Source: DATIBQ01 sp964573395
Lineage (GTDB): Bacteria > Patescibacteriota > Minisyncoccia > Phycocordibacterales > UBA9973
NCBI GenBank assembly: GCA_964573395.1
Contig: CAZNJI010000002.1
Span: 34,707 to 98,706, forward strand
DNA: 64,000 nucleotides
Direction of reading: 5' to 3'
The translations under genes and the position numbers were made by a program. The notes beneath the pieces were generated by a model. That model was given only the letters and a program-made list of their open reading frames with translations, was not told the origin of the DNA and did no database searches. Positions 32,168 through 40,172 of this stretch are shown in pieces. Position 1 is the first letter of the stretch. Each line of letters opens with the position of its first letter.

Positions 32168-33700
32168 CTAGAGCTCGAACTTCGGGCGATACTGGAGCGC
32201 TTCGAGTAGGTGTCCTTCTTCTATGTGTCCTTTTTCTTCCAGGTCGGCAATGGTTCTGGCTACCTTGATAACCCGCAGGTACGATCGCGGAGAAAGTTCC
32301 AATCGCTTGGCATAGAGCTCAAGCATTTCTTGCACCGCCGGGGCAAGCGCGGCAAGTTCGCGTAATTCTTTGGTGCCAAGTGCGGCATTTAAGTTTCCGC
32401 TCCCGCGTGAGCGCTGTTTCTTCCTTGCTGTTTCAACGGTACGGCGAAGGAGTGCGCTTTCTCCGCCGGTTCGATGTTCGTGAAGCGCTTTATACTCGAT
32501 GTGCCCCACCGGAACCCAGAGGTCGATCCTGTCGATGATGGGGCCTGAGAGTTTTTTCTTGTACCGAAGCAGATCTTGGGCGCTGCAGCTGCAGGTTTTT
32601 TGGTTTGAGCCGCGGTATCCGCACGGGCAGGGATTCATGGCTGCCAGGAGAATAAAATTCGAAGGGTACTTCGCGCTTCCTTTGGCGCGCGATATGGTTA
32701 CTTGCTTGTCTTCGAGCGGCTCGCGGAGCGCTTCAATGACGCGCCGATCAAATTCAGGGAATTCATCGAGATACAGCACGCCCCGGTGCGCGAGCGTTAC
32801 TTCGCCTGGCCGAAGCGCCGTTCCCCCGCCGACGATGGCTACATGGGAAGTGGTATGGTGCGGCGTCCGAAACGGGACATGCGTTTTCTCAAGTTCGTCG
32901 AGAAAGCCAAGGCTCGAATAGATCATTGCCGTTTCAATGTATTCCTCCGGAGAAAGAGACGGCAAGATGCTCGTGAATGCTCGGGCGAGCATCGTTTTGC
33001 CGGTTCCGGGCGGGCCGTAGAGCGCAACGTTGTGCCCGCCTGCCGCTGCAATCAAAAGCGCTCGCTTTGCCTGCGTTTGCCCGGACACTTCGGCAAAATC
33101 CGCGGTTGTCGTTACTGTGCGTTCGGTAATTTTCTTCGGAATCAGCGGCGATATGCTGTGCGTGCCGGCAAGGTGATTCACCACTTCTTGCAAGGTAGAA
33201 ACCGGGATGACGGAAATGTTTTCAATGAGCTTCCCTTCTTCACTGTTTCCGGCTGGGATAAAAATTTTCGTAAATCCCAATCGGCGCATCGTTTCGATGA
33301 TGGGCAGTATGCCGCGAACCGGCCGAATTTCTCCGTTGAGCGATAACTCTCCAATAAAGATTTTTCCTGCCGGATCAAAAGAGATATCTTTTGCTGCAAG
33401 CAAGTAGCCAAGCGCAATTCCTAAATCGAAGTAGGCACCTTCTTTTTTCAGCTCGGCTGGAGAAAGCGAAACGATCACTTTTTGATTCTTCGTCTTCGGG
33501 CTTATTCCGAGCGAATGCTTGAGCGCGCTCATCACTCTGTCGCGAGCTTCTTCGACTGCCTTATCTGGCAATCCGACAATGGAAAAGAGGAAGAGGCCGC
33601 GGGAAAGGTCTGTTTCAATGCTCACGACCTGCGGAGTGATGCCGCTTATTTGAGCGCTAAAGAGCCTGGAGAACCCTGATTCTGCCGGAGCTTTTTCCAT
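32168..33700 (-). CDS. YifB/ComM family Mg-chelatase-like AAA+ ATPase
   Basis: 510 aa. N-terminal Lon-protease-like fold (IVGLPDKAVEEARDRVMSAL), then AAA+ domain with ALYGPPGTGKTMLARAF (Walker A) and GVLYLDEFPEFDRRVIEALREPLED (Walker B). A zinc-like cluster NPCPCGYRG...CSCS is followed by SGPIIDRIDLWVPV. ComM is a hexameric helicase that promotes branch migration during natural transformation in Proteobacteria. With a type IV machine in the same region, a role in DNA uptake is plausible but only inferred. Confidence 0.93.
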   Translation of the reverse strand: MEKAPAESGFSRLFSAQISGITPQVVSIETDLSRGLFLFSIVGLPDKAVEEARDRVMSALKHSLGISPKTKNQKVIVSLSPAELKKEGAYFDLGIALGYLLAAKDISFDPAGKIFIGELSLNGEIRPVRGILPIIETMRRLGFTKIFIPAGNSEEGKLIENISVIPVSTLQEVVNHLAGTHSISPLIPKKITERTVTTTADFAEVSGQTQAKRALLIAAAGGHNVALYGPPGTGKTMLARAFTSILPSLSPEEYIETAMIYSSLGFLDELEKTHVPFRTPHHTTSHVAIVGGGTALRPGEVTLAHRGVLYLDEFPEFDRRVIEALREPLEDKQVTISRAKGSAKYPSNFILLAAMNPCPCGYRGSNQKTCSCSAQDLLRYKKKLSGPIIDRIDLWVPVGHIEYKALHEHRTGGESALLRRTVETARKKQRSRGSGNLNAALGTKELRELAALAPAVQEMLELYAKRLELSPRSYLRVIKVARTIADLEEKGHIEEGHLLEALQYRPKFEL

Positions 33701-33751
33701 AGCTGATACTCTCTATTGTATAACCAAATCGAAAATCTTTCTTGGGAAAAT

Positions 33752-33777
33752 AAAAAATCCCCTTTTGGGGATTTTTT
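33752..33777. terminator. Intrinsic terminator next to the DksA-like gene
   Basis: AATCCCC TTTT GGGGATT with A6 on the left and T7 on the right; serves the minus-strand gene that stops at 33778. Confidence 0.85.
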
Positions 33778-34131
33778 TCATTGATTCATGTGCTCCTTGC
33801 AGGTTCGAGCTGCAGGGTTCGCTTCAAGGCGCGCTTCTTCTATCTTTCCCCCATCGACTTCGCACTTTCCGTACGTGCCTTCCGTTATCTTTTCAAGGGC
33901 GTCATTGATGTCTGTCAGGCGCTCTTGAAATGTCTTCACCATGGAGCTCCGGCTTTCAAAATCTTCGAACCGGTCTGCCGCATCGTTCTCATCGATTTCG
34001 CCGATCATGCTCTGGTCAGGAGTTGCTTCCCACGTTTTGGTTTCAGTATTGAAAAGCGCAATGCCGCGGAGTTCTTCTTCGAGCTGCTCTTTTTCTTTCT
34101 CTAACTTTTCCTTGAAATGGGTCGTATTCAT
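33778..34131 (-). CDS. DksA/TraR-like protein with a degenerate zinc finger
   Basis: 117 aa from the ATG at 34131. N-terminal coiled coil (KEKLEKEKEQLEEELRGIALF), an acidic segment (IGEIDENDAADRFEDFESR), a second helix (LTDINDALEKITEGTYGKCEVDGGKI) and a tail EANPAARTCKEH. This is the DksA/TraR arrangement, but of the four finger cysteines only one per pair is left (CEVD and TCKEH), so zinc binding may be lost or use other ligands. DksA proteins bind RNA polymerase through the secondary channel. Longer starts at 34164 are less likely. Confidence 0.8.
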   Translation of the reverse strand: MNTTHFKEKLEKEKEQLEEELRGIALFNTETKTWEATPDQSMIGEIDENDAADRFEDFESRSSMVKTFQERLTDINDALEKITEGTYGKCEVDGGKIEEARLEANPAARTCKEHMNQ

Positions 34132-34170
34132 GCGCCACATGGTATCACGGATACTAAAAAGCACAAGCTG

Positions 34171-35052
34171 TTATTGCTGTCCTAAAATGCCGAGATAGAC
34201 CGCATTGAAAGCGTCTTTGTCGGTCGTTATGATCGCGGTCTGCGCTTCCGCAAATCCGTAGAATGCAACGGGCGTATTTCCCGTGCCGGTTACTGCCCGC
34301 ACCGGAACATTGTTTACGTATATCGTTTCGAACGGCTGGTCAAAAATTTCGGCTTGGTCGCGAATGTCGATGCCGAGCGCTCGGTAGAATGCGCGCACGA
34401 GAACCGGCTCGATGTTGCTTAATTTTTGGGTAAGAGAACTCCCTTCTTTTCCCTGTAATAGAATAAACGGCGAAGCGGTATTCCCGGTTGCAACGATGCC
34501 AAGCCGAACCGTATCAATCGCGCTCAAAAAATCTGCAGGAAGATTTCCTTCGGCGAATGCCATGAACGCGTCTGGCTCGAGCGGCAGTCCGTTAGCATCG
34601 ATCAGGGCGATGGTATACGGAGTATTAATTCGCAAGTCGGCATGAGACTTTGCATTCGAAACGACCTCTCGAATGTCGGTACTTTCTGCATTCACCAGCA
34701 TGAGCTGGGAAAAAATAACCTGCCGCTCCCTTTGTACTGGCACTGGCATTGATCGCTGGTAGCTATTCCATAAAACCCACAGCGCTGCACCGGCAGCTGC
34801 AAAACACAGGAATGCTCCCAGGATAAACAGCCAGCTTGTTTTCCGTTCTTTTTCCGTTTTCAGGGAAGTCTCCTCTTTTTCGCGAGCCATCGCGAGGAGC
34901 TCCTGCACTGCGCCTGCTTCAGTCGCTTGCATTGCTTTTGCCATGTCGTCGCTATAAGAATGAACGAGCGGCGTTTCTTGGGCAGGTTCAGGTTCTACCG
35001 CTGGTGTTCCGCCCTCTTTTTTTTGTTCTTCTGAAGGGGTAAGAGGATCCAT
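34171..35052 (-). CDS. Single-pass membrane hypothetical protein
   Basis: 293 aa. The cytosolic N-terminus is Pro/Glu-rich (EEQKKEGGTPAVEPEPAQETP) and helical to about residue 68, then comes one membrane helix (about 72-93), then an extracytoplasmic domain of about 195 residues (QVIFSQLMLVNAESTDIREVV, PADFLSAIDTVRLGIVATG, IIVxxD-like IITTDKDAFNAVYLGILGQQ). No family recognised. Seven bases after the NYN gene in the direction of transcription, so probably in one operon with it. Confidence 0.7.
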   Translation of the reverse strand: MDPLTPSEEQKKEGGTPAVEPEPAQETPLVHSYSDDMAKAMQATEAGAVQELLAMAREKEETSLKTEKERKTSWLFILGAFLCFAAAGAALWVLWNSYQRSMPVPVQRERQVIFSQLMLVNAESTDIREVVSNAKSHADLRINTPYTIALIDANGLPLEPDAFMAFAEGNLPADFLSAIDTVRLGIVATGNTASPFILLQGKEGSSLTQKLSNIEPVLVRAFYRALGIDIRDQAEIFDQPFETIYVNNVPVRAVTGTGNTPVAFYGFAEAQTAIITTDKDAFNAVYLGILGQQ

Positions 35053-35058
35053 AGGAGA

Positions 35059-35568
35059 TTAATAGCCAAGCAAATATTTTTTTGGCGTTTGCGAAAGGTC
35101 AAAATAATCGTCCGCTGCTTCTTTCAGACGCAAGGAAGAGGATTGCCCGAATCCAACCACTTCTACTTGCACGCCATGGTGATACCGAAGGTATTCGCAG
35201 AGCGGAATGAAATCACCGTCTCCGGAAACAATGATAATTGCATCGAGCTTTGGCGCCATGGTTACCGCATCGATTGCCAAGCCAATGTCCCAGTCTGCCT
35301 TCTTGCTGCCATCATAAAAAATCTGAAGGTCTTTTGCTTTGGTTTCTATCCCGTTTTTGCTGAGTGCATCCAAAAAGGCTTTTTCGTCCTCGTTTTCAGT
35401 GGTAATGACATAAGCAATTGCTCTAATGAGTTTTCTGCCGGCAAGTGCATCGCGAACGACGTTTGAAAAATTTACTTTGCGCTTGTACAGATGCTTCGCT
35501 GAGTGGTAGAGGTTCTGCGTATCGATAAAAATGCCAACCCGCTGATCTTTTTGTTTAATAACTGCCAT
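35059..35568 (-). CDS. NYN domain protein (LabA/DUF88 family)
   Basis: 169 aa PIN-like nuclease fold: VGIFIDTQNLYHSAK (first Asp), KADWDIGLAIDAVTM (middle Asp residues), IIIVSGDGDFIPLCEYLR (the SGDGDF motif). These acidic residues form the metal site of NYN ribonucleases. It probably cleaves RNA; substrate unknown. Full length for the family. Confidence 0.9.
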   Translation of the reverse strand: MAVIKQKDQRVGIFIDTQNLYHSAKHLYKRKVNFSNVVRDALAGRKLIRAIAYVITTENEDEKAFLDALSKNGIETKAKDLQIFYDGSKKADWDIGLAIDAVTMAPKLDAIIIVSGDGDFIPLCEYLRYHHGVQVEVVGFGQSSSLRLKEAADDYFDLSQTPKKYLLGY

Positions 35569-35586
35569 AGTAGAGAGTATAGCAAG

Positions 35587-35617
35587 AAAACATCCGAGTG
35601 GTTCTCGGATGTTTTCA
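35587..35617 (-). terminator. Intrinsic terminator after rpsO
   Basis: GAAAACATCCGAG/CTCGGATGTTTTC hairpin just downstream of the rpsO stop on the minus strand. Confidence 0.75.
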
Positions 35618-35621
35618 TTCG

Positions 35622-35882
35622 TTATGATTTTACTGCTTTCAGTGCTTTTTCGTAGCGCCCCTTGTTTTCCTTCTCAAGATTCTTGAGATGACTTCGACGA
35701 TCTGCAACCATCTTGATCAAGCCGCGTCGGGAATGGTTATCCTTCTTGTGCTTCTTTAAGTGGCCAGCGAGTTTGTCGATTTGTTCAGACAAGACAGCAA
35801 TTTGGACATCACGAGAACCAGTATCCTTCTCGTGGATCTGGTGTTTCTTGATTACCGCCTGTTTCTTCTTTGACGTTAACAT
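35622..35882 (-). CDS. rpsO: 30S ribosomal protein S15
   Basis: 86 aa from MLTSKKKQAVIKKHQIHEKDTG. Typical S15 segments: TGSRDVQIAVLSEQIDKLAGHLKKHKKD, HSRRGLIKMVADRRSHL. It binds the 16S central domain early in 30S assembly. The ATG at 35882 is chosen because a strong promoter (TTGCTT-17-TACAAT) ends 6 bases before it; the longer frame from 35900 would begin inside the promoter. Predicted leaderless transcript. Confidence 0.97.
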   Translation of the reverse strand: MLTSKKKQAVIKKHQIHEKDTGSRDVQIAVLSEQIDKLAGHLKKHKKDNHSRRGLIKMVADRRSHLKNLEKENKGRYEKALKAVKS

Positions 35883-35888
35883 ATATGC

Positions 35889-35917
35889 ATTGTAATACAC
35901 TTTCTAAAAAAAAGCAA
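35889..35917 (-). promoter_or_regulatory. rpsO promoter
   Basis: TTGCTT at 35912-35917, 17-base spacer, TACAAT at 35889-35894, then 6 bases to the ATG. The -35 box overlaps the T-run of the neighbouring terminator. Confidence 0.75.
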
Positions 35918-35938
35918 GCCCTCTTCAAGAGGGCTTGC
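35904..35938 (-). terminator. Intrinsic terminator of the 35950 gene, overlapping the rpsO promoter
   Basis: GCAAGCCCTC, loop TTCAA (with extra pairing), GAGGGCTTGC, then T8 on the minus strand. The T-run doubles as part of the rpsO -35/spacer. Confidence 0.85.
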
Positions 35939-35949
35939 GGCAATGCCGT

Positions 35950-36537
35950 TTAAGGCATTTGAACAAATATCTTTCCTGTTTGATTTCGAAGGGAATGCTT
36001 CCGAAGAACCTTTTTGGCTAAATCAACGAATGATTTTTTCAAACCTTCTTTTGTTATTTTTAGTTCGTTCGTAATGGTAATGGCTGAACTCTGTTCCAGC
36101 GCCGAAACGGCCGAGGCATGCCCATTCGATCCGGTTACGTTATGAGGCACTGCTCCTATGATTGCGCCGATACAGTTTAGATGTCTGCACTCAGCAAACG
36201 GGAAGTCGTTTTTAAGCTTTTCATAGTCAAGAAAAAGTTTGAGATTGTTTTCTGGAAAACCCTGCGCCTTTGCGATCTTCCGAATTTGATCCGAGGGAAT
36301 TTTGCTGGCTCCGACTATGACGGCATAGTGTTTCGGATAGTCGGAAAAATAACTTCGCATGCCGATAATGTTTTTTATTTCTTTTTCTTTATGTTCGTTT
36401 AAGTACTCTTTCACATTTCCCGTATCAAGCAAGGAAAGTATCTGCTGGATCTGGCGGAGCTCTTCTTCGGAAACTCCCGGATCCCTTACTCGAAGCAGAA
36501 GGTCTAATAGTTGTTCATAAATAGAGCTTTTATTCAT
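35950..36537 (-). CDS. Hypothetical protein
   Basis: 195 aa, soluble. N-terminal helical region (YEQLLDLLLRVRDPGVSEEELRQIQQIL), then an alpha/beta part with HYAVIVGASKIPSDQIRKIAKAQGF, FPFAECRHLNCIGAIIGAVPHNVTG and a basic C-terminus. The phrase IGAVPHNVTG with two nearby Cys (AECRHLNC) looks like a small active or metal site, but no family is recognised. Own terminator downstream. Confidence 0.7.
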   Translation of the reverse strand: MNKSSIYEQLLDLLLRVRDPGVSEEELRQIQQILSLLDTGNVKEYLNEHKEKEIKNIIGMRSYFSDYPKHYAVIVGASKIPSDQIRKIAKAQGFPENNLKLFLDYEKLKNDFPFAECRHLNCIGAIIGAVPHNVTGSNGHASAVSALEQSSAITITNELKITKEGLKKSFVDLAKKVLRKHSLRNQTGKIFVQMP

Positions 36538-36617
36538 TACTAAAAGTAGTTTTTCTCCACTGTATCTTAAAAAGCCTCCTTGTCAATTGCTTGTGTCGCA
36601 CAATTTTTTCTGCACGG

Positions 36618-36623
36618 TATACT
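36618..36623 (+). promoter_or_regulatory. -10 box (TATACT) of the Xer recombinase gene
   Basis: TATACT ends 7 bases before the ATG at 36631; no good -35 at normal spacing (nearest TTGTGT gives a spacer of 21). Confidence 0.45.
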
Positions 36624-36630
36624 CTGTACT

Positions 36631-37539
36631 ATGCAATTATTTGATGCAAAGCGGCAGTTTCTTGAGTACATCGAGATTGAAAAAGGCCGAAGTTTGCGCA
36701 CGGTGCAAAATTATGACCACTACCTTTCTCGATTCATCGAGGAAATGGGAGCGAAGTCAATCGGAGACATCAGTGAATCTGCCATTCGGGAATTTCGACT
36801 AAAGCTCAACCGCGCGCCGGGTGTATTCGTCAAAGGGCAATCGCGATCGACGATGAAGAAGAATACTCAGAACTACTACATGATTGCGCTCCGCTCTTTC
36901 TTGAAGTATCTGCGAAAGCGCAACATTAGCGCGCTCACGCCAGATGCGATCGAACTAGCAAAAACCGGCGCACGGCATCTTGATTTAATTTCTCACGATG
37001 AACTTGTTCGCCTCATGAATGCTCCCGGAAAAGAAGCGGTGAAAGATCTGCGCGATCGGGCAATCTTGGAGTTGTTTTTTTCAACTGGCCTTCGTCTCTC
37101 TGAGCTCTGTTCATTGAATGCCGATCTCGATTTATCGAAAGACGAATTCTCAATTCGCGGAAAAGGAGAAAAGGTTCGAGTGGTGTTTCTCTCTCCTGAT
37201 GCAAAGACTGCCATTAAAAAATACCTCGATGCGCGCAAAGACATGGAAGAAGCGCTCTTCATTAACGTTGCAAAAAACGGCAAAGACAATACCCGGCTTA
37301 CTCCCCGCTCGATTGAACGAATCGTAAAGCACTATGCGACTAAGGCTGGCATTTCCAAAAAGGTAACGCCGCACGTACTGCGTCACTCGTTTGCAACTGA
37401 TCTGCTTTCAAACGGCGCCGATATTCGCTCAGTACAGATGATGCTCGGGCACGCCAACATTGCGACCACCCAGGTCTACACTCACATCACCGACAAACAG
37501 CTCCGAGAGGTGCATAAGAAATTCCATTCAAAGCGATAG
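36631..37539 (+). CDS. Tyrosine recombinase, XerC/XerD type
   Basis: 302 aa from MQLFDAKRQFLEYIEIEKG. N-terminal SAM-like DNA-binding domain, then the catalytic domain with all residues: Arg in STGLRLSELCSL, Lys in RGKGEKVRVV, HVLRHSFAT (HxxR), LGHANIATTQVYTHI (His and nucleophile Tyr). It resolves chromosome dimers at dif. A single Xer is normal for small genomes. The ATG at 36580 is rejected because the promoter lies after it. Confidence 0.93.
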   Translation: MQLFDAKRQFLEYIEIEKGRSLRTVQNYDHYLSRFIEEMGAKSIGDISESAIREFRLKLNRAPGVFVKGQSRSTMKKNTQNYYMIALRSFLKYLRKRNISALTPDAIELAKTGARHLDLISHDELVRLMNAPGKEAVKDLRDRAILELFFSTGLRLSELCSLNADLDLSKDEFSIRGKGEKVRVVFLSPDAKTAIKKYLDARKDMEEALFINVAKNGKDNTRLTPRSIERIVKHYATKAGISKKVTPHVLRHSFATDLLSNGADIRSVQMMLGHANIATTQVYTHITDKQLREVHKKFHSKR

Positions 37540-37567
37540 TTGACATTTTGTTTAAAAATGGTAAAGC
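37540..37567 (+). promoter_or_regulatory. Promoter of the first small lipoprotein gene
   Basis: Consensus TTGACA (37540-37545) directly after the Xer stop, spacer 16, weak TAAAGC. The leader of about 70 bases has a hairpin (GGTGTTATT near 37581 pairing with AATAACGCC). Confidence 0.45.
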
Positions 37568-37641
37568 GAGCGCAGTAATCGGTGTTATTTTACAAGCTTA
37601 TCCTGCAAATAACGCCATTTGTTCATTAAAAAAACGTAAAA

Positions 37642-38127
37642 ATGAAAACAAAAAATCTGGTAGCTACCCTGCTACTGGTAGGCTTCGGCCTTATGCTTCC
37701 AACCAGCTGCCGAAAGAGCAGTTTAAAAGATGAAGGTTTTGCAAAAGACGGCTTCATGATGCTTTTGCCGAATCTAGCACTTGCTATACCCATGTCGGTC
37801 GATTCATTTTTGGCTTCTAAAGCAAATTTGGATAAGTCATATGAATGGATACTGACAATGGAAGCTTCGGCAAGCACTACAGCAGGAGATACGATTATCA
37901 AGAAATACGTTTCTCAAGCTGAAGATTCAGGTAGTGCTGATTCAGTGTTTCTTTATTTTTCGAAACAAATCGATTTTTCTCTGGTTACTGTAATTCCGCG
38001 CGAAGAGCCACAGCTTTTCCGGATGGAGATTCTATTATCTGAACCAAAGAGAAAGTGGCTGTTTGAAGCAGAAAAAGCAACAGTAAATATAAAGGAACTT
38101 AAAGAGTACTTTTCCCTGCTGCAGTAG
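37642..38127 (+). CDS. Putative lipoprotein
   Basis: 161 aa. Signal segment KNLVATLLLVGFGLMLPTSC, where Cys23 fits a relaxed lipobox, so the mature protein would be lipid-anchored. The mature part is soluble-looking with no known motif (DSFLASKANLDKSYEWILTMEAS, VFLYFSKQIDF). The leader has the sequence TTGTTCATT shortly before an A-rich stretch and the ATG; the same nonamer precedes the next gene, also a lipoprotein. No Shine-Dalgarno. Codon use is unremarkable. Function unknown. Confidence 0.65.
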   Translation: MKTKNLVATLLLVGFGLMLPTSCRKSSLKDEGFAKDGFMMLLPNLALAIPMSVDSFLASKANLDKSYEWILTMEASASTTAGDTIIKKYVSQAEDSGSADSVFLYFSKQIDFSLVTVIPREEPQLFRMEILLSEPKRKWLFEAEKATVNIKELKEYFSLLQ

Positions 38128-38145
38128 ATGTTTTCATTCATAACG

Positions 38146-38173
38146 AACTTCCCGTTTTTACGGGAAGTTTTTT
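38146..38173 (+). terminator. Intrinsic terminator after the first lipoprotein gene
   Basis: AACTTCCCG / CGGGAAGTT stem, 6-base loop, T6. Confidence 0.85.
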
Positions 38174-38189
38174 GTTTCAAAATACTTTT

Positions 38190-38218
38190 TTGACCGAAGA
38201 AAATATTTTTGCTATAGT
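38190..38218 (+). promoter_or_regulatory. Promoter of the second small lipoprotein gene
   Basis: TTGACC (38190-38195), 17-base spacer, TATAGT (38213-38218). Predicted start near 38225, leader about 33 bases. Confidence 0.7.
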
Positions 38219-38257
38219 GCCCGTCCGAAATTGTTCATTTTAAAAATTAGAGATTGT

Positions 38258-38566
38258 ATGAAGAAAAAAGTTTTCAAGCTTGGAAGTGCCATCGTACTTG
38301 GCTTCGCATTGAGTAGTTGTAATGGCGGCTACTCGAGTAATTCCGTCCCTCCTTTGCATTATGATGTTGCAAGAGTCAGCAAGTTAGACACGGCGAACGA
38401 CCGGATTTACTTGCGAAAAACCAGAAAACGAGGTGCCGATAGTTATATCGAAAACGCACTTGGCAAAGACTCAACGCTCAAAAAATTGAAAAAAGGAGAC
38501 TTAGTTCTTTATGGGCTCGACTCAATGAATAAAGTCGATACCCTTAGAAAAATAATTGTCCATTAA
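38258..38566 (+). CDS. Putative small lipoprotein
   Basis: 102 aa from MKKKVFKLGSAIVLGFALSSC: a textbook lipobox (ALSSC, Cys21). The mature chain is short, basic and ends KVDTLRKIIVH; SVPPLHYDVARVSKLDTANDRIYLRK follows the anchor. It shares with the gene before it the size class, the lipoprotein signal and the leader motif TTGTTCATT. It has its own promoter and terminator. Function unknown; the upstream ATG at 38231 would lie before the signal peptide and is rejected. Confidence 0.7.
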   Translation: MKKKVFKLGSAIVLGFALSSCNGGYSSNSVPPLHYDVARVSKLDTANDRIYLRKTRKRGADSYIENALGKDSTLKKLKKGDLVLYGLDSMNKVDTLRKIIVH

Positions 38567-38578
38567 TCATTAAACCAG

Positions 38579-38603
38579 CCCCTTCCACCGGAAGGGGTTT
38601 TTC
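38579..38603 (+). terminator. Intrinsic terminator before xthA
   Basis: CCCCTTCC ACC GGAAGGGG followed by TTTTTCTTTT. Confidence 0.85.
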
Positions 38604-38609
38604 TTTTGC

Positions 38610-38615
38610 TACAAT
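38610..38615 (+). promoter_or_regulatory. -10 box (TACAAT) of xthA
   Basis: TACAAT ends exactly 6 bases before the ATG at 38622, the same arrangement as rpsO. Confidence 0.55.
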
Positions 38616-38621
38616 GGACAG

Positions 38622-39419
38622 ATGCGAATTATCTCGTGGAATGTAAACGGCATTCGGGCAGTGCATAAAAAAGGCGTATTCATTCCATTTATCGAGAAGT
38701 ACCAGCCAGATATTGTGTGCCTGCAGGAAACAAAGGCCGAACAGCACCAGAGCGAAGTTGACTTGCCGGAATATGAAGAATACTGGAATTCGGCAGTGCG
38801 TAAAGGATACAGCGGCACGGCAATTTTTACCAAACAAAAACCGCTCACCGTTGCGCTTGGGTTCCCAGAAAAAATTACGAAAAAGTTTAGCATTAATGAT
38901 GATGGATATGGCGATCCGGCAACTGAGGGCCGCATTGTAACGGCTGAATATAAAAATTTTTTTGTGGTTACGGTTTATACGCCGAACGCCAAAGACGACC
39001 TCTCTCGCCTATCACTGCGTCATAAACAATGGGATCCGGCTTTCCTTGCGTATGTAAAAGAGCTCGATAAACAGAAGCCGGTTATATTCTGTGGCGATTT
39101 GAACGTGGCGCATACTCCTGACGACTTGGCCCGCCCAAAAGAGAATGTCGGCAACAAAGGGTTTACCGCTGAAGAGCGCGAAGGAATTGAGCGTCTTGTG
39201 AATGCCGGATTTACCGATACCTTTCGCATGTTCACTACAGGAAACGGACACTATTCATGGTGGAGTCATTTCGCAAAGGCGCGCGAGCGGAACATCGGCT
39301 GGCGGATCGATTATATTTTTGTCAGCGATCGGCTTGCCAAAAAAGTAACGGCAGCCAAAATCCTCCCGGAAGTGCTCGGCTCCGACCATTGTCCGGTCTT
39401 GGTGGACATCAAGATGTAG
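38622..39419 (+). CDS. xthA: Exodeoxyribonuclease III / AP endonuclease
   Basis: 265 aa, exonuclease-endonuclease-phosphatase fold. ISWNVNGIRA (Asn), DIVCLQETKAE (catalytic Glu), VYTPNAKDDLSRL, FCGDLNVAHTPDD (Asp/Asn), YIFVSDRL and GSDHCPVLVDI (catalytic His) are all present. It cuts 5' of abasic sites in base excision repair. Normal length. Predicted leaderless message. Confidence 0.96.
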   Translation: MRIISWNVNGIRAVHKKGVFIPFIEKYQPDIVCLQETKAEQHQSEVDLPEYEEYWNSAVRKGYSGTAIFTKQKPLTVALGFPEKITKKFSINDDGYGDPATEGRIVTAEYKNFFVVTVYTPNAKDDLSRLSLRHKQWDPAFLAYVKELDKQKPVIFCGDLNVAHTPDDLARPKENVGNKGFTAEEREGIERLVNAGFTDTFRMFTTGNGHYSWWSHFAKARERNIGWRIDYIFVSDRLAKKVTAAKILPEVLGSDHCPVLVDIKM

Positions 39420-39486
39420 GCCGCTGTCCTGTACTCGTTGGCATTGCATTATAGGAAGAAACGTTTAGTATAGAAAAAAATAAAAC

Positions 39487-40062
39487 ATGTTCCGTATAAA
39501 AAGAATCTCCCCGAACGAGGTAGTGCGAATATATGATTTTCAGCTTTCTATACAGCGCCAAATTTACTACGACAGATCAGATGCTTCTCTCAACGATATT
39601 CCTTTTACCTACCTGAAAGAGTACCCGCTGTTATATAGTGCATCGCTTGATCTGCTTTACGCGGCAGTACTGCCGAATACCGATGAAATTTTAGGATACA
39701 TTATCGGCCACTCTCCAGGGCTTATCGTGAAAGACACGTATCTAAAGCCAATTGATGCCTCATATAAGCTGCACGCTGGGCTCAGAAAAATGTACGCAAA
39801 CTTGGCTGATCTCATTTTCGATGACTACTTTCTTCTGGTAACTGCGGCTTTAAAAGAGGGCGTTGATCAGAGAAACATGCTCTCAAGCCTCCTTTCAAAG
39901 CTGCTCCGAAAATCAAAAGAGCATCAGTTCCATGGCGCAGTGTATCTTGCCAAAAGTGATGGGTTGAAGAGATTTTTGCCGCTTACGAATTTCAATCTCA
40001 TTGATACCGTACGATTCAAGTCAAAAGAGCCCTTTACTAATATTTACTATTGTTCAGTATAG
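39487..40062 (+). CDS. Hypothetical protein, possibly GNAT-like
   Basis: 191 aa, soluble. The N-terminal half (MFRIKRISPNEVVRIYDFQLSIQRQIYY) and the segment VLPNTDEILGYIIGHSPGLIVKDTYLKP resemble the strand order of GNAT acetyltransferases, and the end FLPLTNFNLIDTVRFKSKEPFTNIYYCSV resembles the last GNAT strands, but the acetyl-CoA loop (RxxGxG/A) is not seen. So the name is a guess. TAGTATAGA lies about 15 bases before the ATG. Confidence 0.65.
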   Translation: MFRIKRISPNEVVRIYDFQLSIQRQIYYDRSDASLNDIPFTYLKEYPLLYSASLDLLYAAVLPNTDEILGYIIGHSPGLIVKDTYLKPIDASYKLHAGLRKMYANLADLIFDDYFLLVTAALKEGVDQRNMLSSLLSKLLRKSKEHQFHGAVYLAKSDGLKRFLPLTNFNLIDTVRFKSKEPFTNIYYCSV

Positions 40063-40072
40063 CTCTTACCTC

Positions 40073-40100
40073 ACTCCGTGCTTGCCGCGGAGTTTTTTTA
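40073..40100 (+). terminator. Intrinsic terminator after the 39487 gene
   Basis: ACTCCG / CGGAGT stem, 9-base loop, T7. Confidence 0.8.
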
Positions 40101-40127
40101 TTTCGGCTCCTTCACTCTCCTCCCTAA

Positions 40128-40151
40128 ATCACCCCTTGTACAAGGGGTGAT
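40128..40151. repeat. Perfect 24-bp palindrome
   Basis: ATCACCCCTTGT followed by its exact reverse complement, without a T-run on either strand. It lies between a terminator and the stop of the CCA-adding enzyme. It could be a protein-binding operator or a 3'-end stabilising hairpin. Confidence 0.6.
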
Positions 40152-40172
40152 CGGGCGACATTAAAAAGATAC

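Noticed and set aside
36580..36630. Longer N-terminus for the Xer recombinase
   Set aside because: The -10 box lies downstream of that ATG and the extra residues are not conserved.
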